DNA of 28,259 bases from JBKHYG01 sp046565595 (GTDB lineage: Bacteria > Actinomycetota > AC-67), in assembly GCA_046565595.1 (NCBI GenBank), contig JBKHYG010000035.1, forward strand, positions 1 to 28,259, in the 5' to 3' direction. Position numbers and translations under genes: made by a program. Under the pieces are notes generated by a model, which worked only from the letters and a program-made list of their open reading frames with translations, was not told where the DNA came from and did no database searches. Below are positions 16,035-23,485 of this stretch, piece after piece; position 1 is the first letter of the stretch; every line of letters starts with the position of its first letter.

Positions 16035-16064
16035 GGTGCCCGGGGAGGGTTTCGAACCCCCACG
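16035..16064. repeat. tRNA-Leu 3' end copy (right attachment-like site)
   Basis: This copy lies within the intact tRNA gene and is identical to 13266-13295. It contains the T-arm inverted repeat around TTCGAA, a symmetric core of the kind tyrosine recombinases use. Confidence 0.85.
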
Positions 16065-16119
16065 TCCGTAAGGACAGCGGATTTTAAGTCCGCCGCGTCT
16101 GCCGTTCCGCCACCCGGGC
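16037..16119 (-). tRNA. tRNA-Leu (anticodon UAA)
   Basis: On the minus strand GCCCGGG pairs with CCCGGGC as the acceptor stem. The anticodon stem GCGGA/TCCGC closes a CTTAAAA loop, giving UAA. A long variable arm (GTCC/GGAC) is typical of tRNA-Leu, and the T-arm loop is TTCGAAA. The CCA end is not fully encoded: the discriminator A is followed by CCG. The gene is intact although its 3' end marks an island boundary. Confidence 0.95.
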
Positions 16120-16150
16120 CGATGCCAAGGCTAATCGGGCGAGGCGTCGT

Positions 16151-18085
16151 CTAGATGTGCGAGAGGATCTCCCACTTGGCGTCGCTGGTGGTGCGATAGT
16201 CATAGAAGCTCGCCCCGTAGGCGCCCTTCGCGCCTTCCACGAAGTCTCGGGTCTCCTGGTCGGTCAGCCGGTTCGCGATGCCGCCGATCACATGGATCAC
16301 CGGCTCTGAGGTGCCGATCTTCTCTCTGGTCGTGGTGATCGCGTTGCGGGTGTACCCCAAGGTGCAGTACTTCGGCTGGCTCGGGCATTGAGAGCCCTTC
16401 CGGTAACTCGAGTAAGCCATCGGCTGGATCGCGTCCGAGTAGCGGCCGATCCCCACCCACGGGAAACCCGCCCAACTGCCAGGCGCAAGTTCCATCTGGT
16501 TGGGTGGCGGCACGATCGCCGACATCGGGTAGGTCACGCCGATCCCCGCGCGCACCCGCCTCAAGTGATCGACCATGTCCGTGGTGATCGACTCTCGTCC
16601 CCTGGGCTGAACCTCGATGTCGATCCCGACGCCGTCGAACCGGTCTCCCCTAGGGCTTCGGTAGTTAGCGACCGCGATCGAGCGAGCCACATCCAGATCC
16701 TGATACTCGCCGTACGCGGTGAAGTACCAGCCGACCACCTTGATGCCTCGTGCCTTGGCTTGCGACAACCAGTAGACGATCTTGGCCGGATACAGGAACG
16801 CGCTATCAGAGTTGAACCGGGCCGTCTGCAGGTAGAGGGTCTTGACGCCGTAGCGTTTCATCTTGTCGAGCATCCCCGAGATCGTGCTCTCGGTCGTGGA
16901 AGCGTCGTAATCGAACAGGTCCACCCATGCCCCGAACCCTTTGAACATCGTGACCGAAGGCCGCACACTGAAACGGTCCACGCTGACCTTGCGGCCGCGA
17001 TCATCGGCTCCGGGACGCCCGGTGACGCGGATCTTCAGGACATGGATGCCGGCATCGAGCCCCGCGACCCGTCGGCGAACGATGCCTGGCGAGGCTGCGC
17101 TGTTGTCGACGCTTCGGTATCGCTTCCCGTCCACCAGGACCTCGGCGATGCCCTCCTGTGGGCCGACGGCTGCCCACCAGTCGATCCCGCCACCCCAGAA
17201 GGTCAGCCGGATCTCTGCACCTTTGGTCGCGCTGCGGCTGACCCGCTTGCCGCTTGCGGTGCGCCAAGCTTCGTTGGACCAACGGTAGGTCGCGACGCCG
17301 TCTCCGGCTTCTCCAAGAGCGCTGCGGAAGCCCTCGATGACGACCCAAGGGCCGCGCCCGTCCCTGCCCGCCAGTCCGGTGACGCGGATGACCAGCAGAT
17401 GTGGTCCCGCCCCGAATCCCGAGTAGGTGCGTTCGACACCGAACCTCTGGGTCGCTGCCGAGTTGTCGACGAGGCCGAGCGATCTGCCATCGACCGACAG
17501 GCTCGCGATACCGTCCTTGGGGCCGGTCCGGGTGACCCAGGTGATCTGGTCGCCAGAGAACCGGTAGGTGGCGACCATGTCTGCAGCCTTCTCGGCTCGG
17601 AACGAGCCACCCATGGCGGCCGGAGTTGTGAAACGCAGCCAAGATGCAGCGACCGCCGGGCCTCGTTCCTCTTGGGCTGCGGTGATCCGCCGATCCTTAG
17701 AGGTCGGTACGACCGCGTTGCCGGCGCCGTCTTGAGCCTGGCTGCTGCCGCCGTTCACCGCGACCGTAGAGGTCCCGCCGATCGGTAGCGGCGCGTAACC
17801 AGAGAGCCGGACCCTGGCCACCAGCGAACCAGAACACGGGGTCGCTGCGTCTTTGACGGTGAAGCAGGCGCGGCGGTGAAGGATCGGCGTGTCATCTACG
17901 GTCCAAGCGATCGCGTCTCCGCTGACCGGACCGACCGGTTCCGAGAAGGTGATGATCGGATCAGCCACCGGCGACGAGCCGACGGCGATGGTGGCCTGCG
18001 GCGTGGTGGTGTCGGTCTGGGCGAACGCGGGTGTGCCGGTCGCTGCGAGGGTGAGGATGGTTACGAGAGCGAGGATCCGATTCAA
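16151..18085 (-). CDS. Secreted GH18-like barrel protein with two beta-sandwich repeats (paralogue 1)
   Basis: 644 residues from a TTG at 18085 that overlaps the upstream stop as TTGA and yields a clean signal peptide (MNRILALVTILTL...PAFAQ). An ATG at 18121 is an alternative but adds acidic residues before the signal. After an Ig-like segment (about 30-140) come two repeats (about 150-255 and 260-375) sharing GP(K/Q)(D/E)GIA, VDG, VDNSAA and IRVTG; these look like carbohydrate-binding beta-sandwiches. The last 265 residues match the two upstream paralogues. FDGVGIDIE resembles the GH18 signature DGxDxDxE with its final Asp and Glu kept, and QPMAYSSY resembles the later M-x-Y strand. It is probably an extracellular glycan-acting enzyme; the substrate is unknown and the family assignment is distant. 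Confidence 0.75.
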   Translation of the reverse strand: MNRILALVTILTLAATGTPAFAQTDTTTPQATIAVGSSPVADPIITFSEPVGPVSGDAIAWTVDDTPILHRRACFTVKDAATPCSGSLVARVRLSGYAPLPIGGTSTVAVNGGSSQAQDGAGNAVVPTSKDRRITAAQEERGPAVAASWLRFTTPAAMGGSFRAEKAADMVATYRFSGDQITWVTRTGPKDGIASLSVDGRSLGLVDNSAATQRFGVERTYSGFGAGPHLLVIRVTGLAGRDGRGPWVVIEGFRSALGEAGDGVATYRWSNEAWRTASGKRVSRSATKGAEIRLTFWGGGIDWWAAVGPQEGIAEVLVDGKRYRSVDNSAASPGIVRRRVAGLDAGIHVLKIRVTGRPGADDRGRKVSVDRFSVRPSVTMFKGFGAWVDLFDYDASTTESTISGMLDKMKRYGVKTLYLQTARFNSDSAFLYPAKIVYWLSQAKARGIKVVGWYFTAYGEYQDLDVARSIAVANYRSPRGDRFDGVGIDIEVQPRGRESITTDMVDHLRRVRAGIGVTYPMSAIVPPPNQMELAPGSWAGFPWVGIGRYSDAIQPMAYSSYRKGSQCPSQPKYCTLGYTRNAITTTREKIGTSEPVIHVIGGIANRLTDQETRDFVEGAKGAYGASFYDYRTTSDAKWEILSHI

Positions 18086-19110
18086 CTGCCAAGGTCCTTC
18101 AATGTCCGAAGATCGCGCCACCAGTTCGGCGCGGTGGTCCGAACATCGTAGATGCTGGCACCATCAGCCGCCCCCTCTGCGGCGCCTCGGATGAAGGCTT
18201 GCAGTTCGCCTCGATCGATCGAGTCGCCGACACCGCCGATGACATGGATGATGATGTCGTCACGACCAGACAGTTCTCGAGCCATCTGGATGTTCAGTCG
18301 CGTGAACTCGTACGGACAGTGATAGCGGATCTCGGGGCAGCCGGAACGATCGCTCCAATAGCTCATCAGCAGCAACGCGTCGCTCTCGGCCGCGATCTGA
18401 GCCCACGGGAAGCCCATCCAATAACTGGGTGCGACCCGCATCTGTAGCGGCGTCGGCGGGATCGCCGCGATCGGATAGCCGTCCCCGAGCCGTTCGCGAA
18501 CCTGCTGGATGTGCCGTACGACGCGGCCGTTCCATGCCAGCGGCCCGCGCACGGCGGCTCGATATTCGATGTCGATACCGACACCGTCGAACGCCTGGCC
18601 TTTGTACCGGTACCGAGCGATCGCGAGTGTTCGTTCGACATCGAAGGGCACCTTCGCATAGAAGGGCAGATACCAGCCGACCACCTTCAAGCCTTCCGCG
18701 TGGGCCGCGGCCAGCCACTTGCCGATGCCCGGCTCGATCTGGGTCGAAGAGTTCGAGCGTCCGGTCTGCAGATACAGGGTCCGCACGCCTGCTTCAGCCA
18801 GTCTGCGCGTGATAGCGCGATGATCTAGTTGTATGTCGAACAGATCGACCCAGGCACCGAGGCCCTCGAACATCGCCCGGTCCTCGGCGCGAAGCGGCCC
18901 GGCGATGGGCTTCAGTGGCACCAGGCTGGTTGGCGGCGGTGTTGGCGGAGTGACCGGACGGACGGGTTGGTAACCGGCTCGTGCTTCGGGTGCTTGGACA
19001 GGTGTCACCTGACCACCGGGCTGCAGCGATCCGGCCGCGACCGCCATCGCGGCGACGATGACCGCGCTGCAAGAGCGGGCCAGGGAAGAACTAAGGGGGA
19101 AGAGCTTCAA
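18082..19110 (-). CDS. Secreted GH18-like barrel protein (paralogue 2)
   Basis: 342 residues. A hydrophobic export signal (about 10-30) and a Pro-rich linker (about 45-70) precede the barrel domain. Landmarks shared with its neighbours are GLGAWVDLFD, GVRTLYLQTGRSNS, GLKVVGWYLPFY, FDGVGIDIEYR, LLMSYW, a Cys pair in CPEIRYHC, IHVIGGV and a final SIYDVRTT. The DIE within FDGVGIDIE keeps the Asp and Glu that are catalytic in GH18 chitinases, but the preceding Asp is Gly. The start is a TTG at 19110 without a strong ribosome site; it begins about 20 bases after the stop of paralogue 3, and its own stop overlaps the start of paralogue 1. It consists of the barrel without the extra beta-sandwich repeats. 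Function not established. Confidence 0.75.
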   Translation of the reverse strand: MKLFPLSSSLARSCSAVIVAAMAVAAGSLQPGGQVTPVQAPEARAGYQPVRPVTPPTPPPTSLVPLKPIAGPLRAEDRAMFEGLGAWVDLFDIQLDHRAITRRLAEAGVRTLYLQTGRSNSSTQIEPGIGKWLAAAHAEGLKVVGWYLPFYAKVPFDVERTLAIARYRYKGQAFDGVGIDIEYRAAVRGPLAWNGRVVRHIQQVRERLGDGYPIAAIPPTPLQMRVAPSYWMGFPWAQIAAESDALLLMSYWSDRSGCPEIRYHCPYEFTRLNIQMARELSGRDDIIIHVIGGVGDSIDRGELQAFIRGAAEGAADGASIYDVRTTAPNWWRDLRTLKDLGS

Positions 19111-19130
19111 CGGTTCGTGGCTGGTTCGGT

Positions 19131-20207
19131 TCAGGGTTCGAAAGCTTTGAGCAGCGGCCAGAAGCCGCTTCCTCTCATGGTTACGACATCGTAGATGCTT
19201 ATACCTACCGCATCGCTCGAGTTCGCGCCAGACACGAAATCGCGAACCTCGTCGGCGGTGACCTCGCTTGCGACCCCGCCGACCAGATGCAGCGGCATCA
19301 GCGAAGTCTCAGACAGTGAGCGGAACTTCTGCGCGTTGACCCGCGCGTACGGCTCTGGGCAGTGGTTGGGTTCGGCGTCGCAATCCCGTGGATGCCAGTA
19401 GGCCATCAGCACCCAGGCGTCGACCTTCGCGGCGATCCGTTCCCAAGGGAATCCCGCCCAATATCTGGGAGCGATCTCCATCTGCAGCGGCGGAGGTGTG
19501 ATCGCTGCGATGGTGGCGTTCGGCAGGTGTTGGCGAACCTGGTTCAGATGCTGAACGACACGATCGTTCCAGGTCTGGCCAGCGACCTCTTCTCGATATT
19601 CGATGTCGACCCCGACAGCATCGAAGCGTTCGCCGTCCGCGTTGTACGACTGGATGGCGACCGTCCGGTCGATGTCTCGCTGCATGTCCGAATACGAGGG
19701 CACATACCAACCAACGACCTTCAGGCCCGCTTGCTTCGCCGCCGGGAGCCAACTGGCGACCTCCGGCGCGATCACATAGTCCTCGCGCCAGCGGCCGGTC
19801 TGCAGGTACAGCGTGCGAACGCCCTTGCTGACCAGGTCGGGGATGGTCTGCTCGGGTGTTATGACCCCGAAGTCGTAGGTGTCCACCCACGCTCCGATCC
19901 CGGCGAAGGCGTACAGAGGCGAGGACGGATCCTCGTGCGGAGGCAGTTGCGTTGGGGTCGGGGTCGGGGTCGGTGTCTGGGTCGGTGACGGCAGGTCGGT
20001 CTCGGTCGGGAGAGGGGTCGGCAGCGTCGTCGGATCCGGGGATGGCGTGGAGGCCTCGGGGCTACGGTTCAGAAGCAGCGCCGCTTGACCTCCGAACAGG
20101 ATCGCCAAGAGCAGGAACAGCACGGGAGGAGCTTTGCGCATCGCCACCAAGGATACCGACACCTTCCGTGATCGGCCGGGCCTGGCGCGCTGCCCAGTCT
20201 CGCTCAT
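19131..20207 (-). CDS. Membrane-anchored or secreted GH18-like barrel protein (paralogue 3)
   Basis: 358 residues. A hydrophobic segment (about 27-46, VLFLLLAILFGG) with no clear cleavage site may be a signal anchor. A Thr/Pro-rich linker (about 50-95) follows, and then the same barrel domain: GIGAWVDTYDF, GVRTLYLQTGRW, GLKVVGWYVPSY, FDAVGVDIEYREEV, WVLMAYW, a Cys pair around DAEPNH, and SIYDVVT at the end. The ATG at 20207 overlaps the ppx stop (ATGA); an internal ATG at 20141 would shorten the cytoplasmic n-region. It heads three tandem paralogues in one operon, which implies duplication in place followed by divergence of the N-terminal modules. The DIE acid pair is conserved in all three copies, which supports a catalytic role. 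Confidence 0.75.
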   Translation of the reverse strand: MSETGQRARPGRSRKVSVSLVAMRKAPPVLFLLLAILFGGQAALLLNRSPEASTPSPDPTTLPTPLPTETDLPSPTQTPTPTPTPTQLPPHEDPSSPLYAFAGIGAWVDTYDFGVITPEQTIPDLVSKGVRTLYLQTGRWREDYVIAPEVASWLPAAKQAGLKVVGWYVPSYSDMQRDIDRTVAIQSYNADGERFDAVGVDIEYREEVAGQTWNDRVVQHLNQVRQHLPNATIAAITPPPLQMEIAPRYWAGFPWERIAAKVDAWVLMAYWHPRDCDAEPNHCPEPYARVNAQKFRSLSETSLMPLHLVGGVASEVTADEVRDFVSGANSSDAVGISIYDVVTMRGSGFWPLLKAFEP

Positions 20208-21118
20208 CCGGCTAGTCGCGAGTCGAGCAGGCTGGCCATGCCGTGCAGGATGTCTCGGTCGCTTGCGACGCAGGCCTGTGATCCGGTGGCTCGCATGCAG
20301 GCCGCCAGGATCATCCCGCCTGCGACGATCACATCTTCTCGACCAGGTTGGATGACCCGGAAGGCTTCCAGGCGTTTCGCCGAGGGCATGGCGGCCAGCC
20401 GCTTGGTCATCTCCTGGATCGTCAGCAGCGGCAGGACCGCGCCGTGTACCAGATCCGGGTCGTAGGTCTCTAGACCGAGCGCGATCGCCGTGAGCGTCGT
20501 GACGGTTCCCGCGACACCCACGAACGCAGTATCAGCGGGGATCTCACCGAGCTTCTCGACCCCGTCGCTGACGATCTGCGCTACGGCCGCCTCGGCGTCC
20601 GCTATCGCGTCGGGGGTCGGTGGATCCTGGTTCAGGTGCCGTTCGGTGATGCGCACGCTGCCAAGCTGCATCGAGACCCACGCGGCAGGCTCCGCGTAGC
20701 CGTGGACCAGTTCGGTCGAGCCTCCTCCGATATCGCAGACGAGCTTGTGGCCGGCTTCCAGCCAACCGGTGGCGCCTTGGAACGCGAGGCGCGCTTCGGT
20801 CTCGCCGTCGATCACCTCTACCTCGATCCCAGCGACGGCTCGCACGGCCTCGATGAGGTCCTCGCGGTTCGCGGCGTCGCGGACCGCGCTCGTCGCGAAA
20901 CAGGTGACTAGCTCGCAGCCAGTCTCGCGAGCACGCCTGGCGGCCTCTCCTATGGCCGCAACCGCACGCTCGATCGAGTCTGGGGCCAGGCCGCCCGAAG
21001 CATCGACGCCAGCCCCCAACCGAACGATGCGAAGCCCGGACTGCTGGGGCTGCCCGTCGGCGGTGATCAGCAGCCGTACGGTATTGGTCCCACAATCGAT
21101 CGCCGCGACCTTGCTCAT
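20204..21118 (-). CDS. ppx: Ppx/GppA family exopolyphosphatase
   Basis: 304 residues, the short two-domain form common in actinobacteria. The actin-like ATPase fold is marked by IDCGTNTVRLL at the N-terminus, FATSAVRDAANRE near residue 90, DGETEARLAF near 120 and DIGGGSTEL near 140, with GVAGTVTTL later. The family hydrolyses polyphosphate or the pentaphosphate alarmone pppGpp; which one applies here is not decided by sequence, and short actinobacterial forms favour short-chain polyphosphate. Its ATG overlaps the DUF501 stop and its stop overlaps the next gene, both as ATGA, so it is mid-operon. The longer upstream reading (to 21286) is rejected because it overlaps DUF501. Confidence 0.92.
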   Translation of the reverse strand: MSKVAAIDCGTNTVRLLITADGQPQQSGLRIVRLGAGVDASGGLAPDSIERAVAAIGEAARRARETGCELVTCFATSAVRDAANREDLIEAVRAVAGIEVEVIDGETEARLAFQGATGWLEAGHKLVCDIGGGSTELVHGYAEPAAWVSMQLGSVRITERHLNQDPPTPDAIADAEAAVAQIVSDGVEKLGEIPADTAFVGVAGTVTTLTAIALGLETYDPDLVHGAVLPLLTIQEMTKRLAAMPSAKRLEAFRVIQPGREDVIVAGGMILAACMRATGSQACVASDRDILHGMASLLDSRLAG

Positions 21119-21672
21119 CGTCGCTTCTTGCCCTTGAAGCCCGGATGCCCAGGCACGCGTTCCAAACCGTCCCCCATGTCTTGCACACACGGCCCCGGAC
21201 AGTCCAGAGGCTCGATGCGTTCGGCGACCTCTTGGCCGACCGGATTGTGATCTGCCGCGTGATGCGCATACAGGGCGTGCAGGCATTTGACGCGGCCGGG
21301 CATGCCGCCGGCGCTCATCGGTTCGTCCAGGACTTCCAGCGAATCGCGTTGCGCGATGAAGTGGTCGTGTGCGCGCGCGTACGCCTCTGTGAACTCAGGA
21401 TCGGTTTCGAGTCGATCGCGCATCTCGTCCATGAAACCCGTTGCTTCGAGGCGTCCGATCTCGCGGACGGCGACGGGACATGTCAGGTAGTACAGCGTCG
21501 GGAACGGTGTTCCATCTTCGAGTCTGGGCGTTGTGCGCACGACCCCTGGCAGACCGTAAGGGCAGCGTGCCGCGATCGCGATCTGACCGCGCGGATCTCG
21601 GCCCAATTGCAGACCGACGATCGTGTGCTCGTCGTCGGTGGCTGCCTTGCCCGGGAATCCGATGCGTTCCAT
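21115..21672 (-). CDS. DUF501 domain protein
   Basis: 185 residues. It matches the actinobacterial DUF501 family by the segment QLGRDPRGQIAIAARCPYGLPGVVRT, then PFPTLYYLTCPV, the HALYAH motif and CPGPC near the C-terminus. Conserved Cys residues (CPYG, TCPV, CLHALYAH, DCPGPC) could bind a metal or iron-sulfur cluster; that is an inference. The role is unknown, but it lies between ftsB and ppx in many actinobacteria. ATG 21672 is chosen because it directly precedes the conserved region. It starts a run of five overlapping or near-touching genes that ends at 16151, and two hairpins separate it from the S1-domain gene upstream. Confidence 0.88.
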   Translation of the reverse strand: MERIGFPGKAATDDEHTIVGLQLGRDPRGQIAIAARCPYGLPGVVRTTPRLEDGTPFPTLYYLTCPVAVREIGRLEATGFMDEMRDRLETDPEFTEAYARAHDHFIAQRDSLEVLDEPMSAGGMPGRVKCLHALYAHHAADHNPVGQEVAERIEPLDCPGPCVQDMGDGLERVPGHPGFKGKKRR

Positions 21673-21724
21673 CGCGGCGCAGGTTAGCCCGCGGCTGGGC
21701 AACGGGCGGCCCAGGTAACGAAGA

Positions 21725-21745
21725 AGCGGCCGCTGGGCGGCCGCT
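21725..21745 (-). terminator. Hairpin before DUF501 (second of two)
   Basis: AGCGGCC and GGCCGCT form a 7-bp stem with a 7-base loop; the minus-strand transcript continues TTCTTCG rather than a clean U run. Together with the hairpin at 21763-21783 it fills the spacer after the S1-domain gene. Confidence 0.4.
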
Positions 21746-21762
21746 CCCTCTCCCTCCCTCCA

Positions 21763-21783
21763 GCGCGCGACCAGGTCGCGCGC
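21763..21783 (-). terminator. Strong GC hairpin just after the S1-domain gene
   Basis: GCGCGCGAC and GTCGCGCGC form a perfect 9-bp stem with a CAG loop, seven bases after the S1 gene stop at 21790. No U tract follows; a G/A-rich run comes next. It probably works as a GC-type terminator or a 3' end stabiliser. Confidence 0.55.
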
Positions 21784-21789
21784 AGAGGA

Positions 21790-22152
21790 CTACTTTCGGT
21801 CGCGCTGGCGTCGCCAGTCGACCATACGCTCCTCGCTGGAACGCATGAACTTGCGCAGTTTCTGCTCGAAGTCGGGATCGCGGTCGCGGCGCTTGGGCGG
21901 CGGGGTTGGATCCCAGTCGGGGTCTGCCTGCTTGATCGAGAGGTCGATCTTGCCGTCATCCTTGATGGCGACGACCTTGACGGTGACCTTGTCTTCCTCG
22001 CGAAGGTGCTCGTTGATGTCTGAGACGAAGTTGCGATCGACCTCGCTGATATGCACCAGTCCAGTCTCACCGGATTCGAGTTTGCAGAAGGCACCGAACT
22101 GAGTGACCTTGACTACGGTGGCTTCGACTATCTGCCCGACGGATAGGGACAT
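21790..22152 (-). CDS. Small S1-domain RNA-binding protein
   Basis: 120 residues. The first 75 form an S1 OB-fold domain: VGQIVEATVVKVTQFGAFCKL, then ETGLVHISEVD, then DKVTVKVVAIKDDGKIDLSIKQ. The tail is charged, with a PTPPPKRRDRD stretch and basic helices likely to bind RNA or ribosomes. It resembles the YugI/GSP13 type of stand-alone S1 proteins, some of which bind ribosomes. It has its own promoter in the ftsB spacer and a hairpin after the stop. An AAGGAG motif lies about a dozen bases before the ATG, slightly far. Which RNA it binds cannot be told. Confidence 0.88.
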   Translation of the reverse strand: MSLSVGQIVEATVVKVTQFGAFCKLESGETGLVHISEVDRNFVSDINEHLREEDKVTVKVVAIKDDGKIDLSIKQADPDWDPTPPPKRRDRDPDFEQKLRKFMRSSEERMVDWRRQRDRK

Positions 22153-22203
22153 GCGGTTCGATCTGCTCCTTGTCTGGGGCCCCTGCGGCTCCTACACCCA
22201 CCG

Positions 22204-22233
22204 ATGGTAGCCGTGCGGGTACGAAACGGTCAA
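22204..22233 (-). promoter_or_regulatory. Sigma-70-type promoter for the S1-domain gene
   Basis: On the minus strand TTGACC (22233-22228) and TACCAT (22209-22204) are separated by 18 bases, about 50 bases before the ATG at 22152. The same TTGACn-18-TACCAT layout is seen for the lipoprotein gene at 23486-23515, so it is likely to be the local housekeeping promoter form. Confidence 0.6.
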
Positions 22234-22247
22234 TGGTCGGCCGTTCG

Positions 22248-22277
22248 GTCAGATCAGGGCGCGTCAGATCAGGGCGC
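22248..22277. repeat. 15-bp tandem duplication of the ftsB gene end
   Basis: GTCAGATCAGGGCGC occurs twice in direct contact (22248-22262 and 22263-22277). On the minus strand each copy ends CGC GCC CTG ATC TGA, the codons RALI-stop of ftsB. The first stop met by the ribosome is at 22264-22266; the second copy adds another in-frame stop 15 bases on. Confidence 0.9.
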
Positions 22278-22626
22278 GAAGGACCCTTCCAAGCGAGCCG
22301 AAGACCCGCCGCCACGCCGCTTCGCCCGCTGGCTCGATCGGATCATCGATGCGGGGGATGTCGCGCGGGGGTTCTGGCTCGGAGACCACATAAGCCCGTT
22401 CGCCTGGCCGGACCATGCCAAGGCGCGACCTGGCGGCGGCTTCGGTGGCCTGCGCGGAACGCACCTCTGATAGGGCGTCACGCAGTTCGGTCAGCTCCGA
22501 CTGCAGTTGGGTGGCCTCTGCACGCAAGGCTGCGACCCGGTTCTTGCCGTCGTACCACTGCTTGGCGGGCATCGCGACGACGAAGAGCACTCCGGCTACC
22601 CAGAGCATGATCGTCCACCTCTTCAT
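22264..22626 (-). CDS. ftsB: Septum formation protein FtsB/DivIC
   Basis: 120 residues. One N-terminal membrane helix (about 4-20, IMLWVAGVLFVVAM) is followed by a coiled coil (about 30-65, heptads in VAALRAEATQLQSELTELRDAL) and the conserved RLGMVRPGERAYVV of DivIC/FtsB proteins. It is expected to join FtsL and FtsQ in the division complex. ATG 22626 is preferred; a GTG two codons earlier is possible. It lies next to the displaced 39-base eno end, showing that eno and ftsB were originally adjacent with a gap of about 15 bases. The last 15 bases are tandemly duplicated. It now depends on transcription through the inserted segment or on a promoter inside it. Confidence 0.92.
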   Translation of the reverse strand: MKRWTIMLWVAGVLFVVAMPAKQWYDGKNRVAALRAEATQLQSELTELRDALSEVRSAQATEAAARSRLGMVRPGERAYVVSEPEPPRDIPRIDDPIEPAGEAAWRRVFGSLGRVLRALI

Positions 22627-22641
22627 CGTCACACCCTGTTT

Positions 22642-22680
22642 CTACCGCACGAACGCGCTCTTGCCCGGATAGCGGGCGTC
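22642..22680. repeat. Displaced copy of the eno 3' end
   Basis: These 39 bases match 23593-23631 with one difference. On the minus strand they encode the last 12 residues of enolase and its TAG stop, DARYPGKSAFVR. The difference is synonymous (AGC here, AGT in eno). A short inverted repeat GCCCG/CGGGC is inside. It lies 15 bases before ftsB. Confidence 0.9.
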
Positions 22681-22823
22681 TCTTGCGGCTGGCAGAGTCC
22701 GGGGCGCAGCCCTGACACCGGCCCGGGGGGAAGGACGGCGTTGTCTAGCGCATAACGGTCCCATTCCGCGCCCGAGACCTGATTGGGCTTGTTACATGAT
22801 CGCCACGGCGATGATGCGAGCCT

Positions 22824-23432
22824 TCACAGGAACCGCACCGAATCCAGGATGCGGACGAAGGTCTCGCGCGCCTCCGGCGTGTCGCGGCCGGTCCACATGG
22901 TCACGCCAAGGAACTCGAAGTCCGTGCGCCCCTCCCAGTCAACAGGTTTGGGCAACCTAATCGTCGCCGCCTGGATCAAGGCGACTACCCCAGGGCCCTC
23001 CAACAGGTCTTCACCGGTTCGCTCCGTGACCTCGGCCTCCTGCCCAGCGATCGTCGCCCGGCGCCAGCCATCCCGGTTGCCGAAAGCCTCGGGCGGCTCA
23101 AGCATCGACATCCAGAGGCTTACATCGTCTACCGAGAAGGCATGGCCCTGGCCGGCAGCGTCATAGGTTGCGAAGTCTACCGAGCTTGTTCGCTGATCAT
23201 TGGATCTAGTCTTTCGACGGTTTGCTGGGTACTCGAAGGCAAACACACCGAAGGGATCCTCGTATCTCACAAACTCTTGCGAAGAAGGAGTGGGTTCGGG
23301 CGTGGCGGCTTGGGTTGGTTCGCCTCCAAGACTCGCATCACCAGAGCCAGCACATGCGGTAAGCAACAGGGCCACGACGACCATGACCCTGGAACGGCAA
23401 CTCGATGCGATCACGGCCTTGCCTAGCGCCAT
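22824..23432 (-). CDS. Lipoprotein of unknown function (island cargo)
   Basis: 202 residues. A basic n-region, a hydrophobic core and the lipobox LLTAC place the lipidated Cys at about 27. A Pro/Thr-rich linker (about 40-57) is followed by a domain of about 140 residues opening with RYEDPFGVFAFEYP and closing with ILDSVRFL, a pattern seen in PsbP/DUF1795-like proteins; I would not assign it firmly. ATG 23432 has GGAGGGGG upstream. A well-formed promoter (23486-23515) lies about 55 bases before it, so the gene is self-sufficient. It is the only gene between the two copies of the eno end. It would be anchored outside the cytoplasmic membrane. Confidence 0.75.
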   Translation of the reverse strand: MALGKAVIASSCRSRVMVVVALLLTACAGSGDASLGGEPTQAATPEPTPSSQEFVRYEDPFGVFAFEYPANRRKTRSNDQRTSSVDFATYDAAGQGHAFSVDDVSLWMSMLEPPEAFGNRDGWRRATIAGQEAEVTERTGEDLLEGPGVVALIQAATIRLPKPVDWEGRTDFEFLGVTMWTGRDTPEARETFVRILDSVRFL

Positions 23433-23485
23433 CAGCAACCCCCTCCGTCGGGCGAGGCTCCATCGGCCAGAACCTCCGAGGTTGG

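Larger units (their letters stand above)
13266..16064. mobile_element. Integrase-less tRNA-Leu island carrying an R-M system
   Basis: A segment of about 2.8 kb lies between two identical 30-bp direct repeats. One is the 3' end of an intact tRNA-Leu gene and the other a displaced fragment. The only genes inside are the restriction endonuclease and methyltransferase. There is no integrase, transposase or remnant of one that I can recognise. The layout suggests that the element was inserted by a recombinase supplied elsewhere or lost its own. The boundary is inferred from the repeats only. Confidence 0.7.

Noticed and set aside
16388..17788. A 466-codon open frame on the plus strand opposite the first secreted paralogue
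   Set aside because: It is a shadow of a high-GC gene: the minus-strand frame has a signal peptide and repeats shared with paralogues, while this frame is low-complexity Arg/Asp/Pro sequence.
19920..20070. GGTCGGGGTCGGGG repeats as a G-quadruplex or recombination repeat
   Set aside because: They encode the Thr/Pro-rich linker of paralogue 3, which explains the pattern without a separate function.
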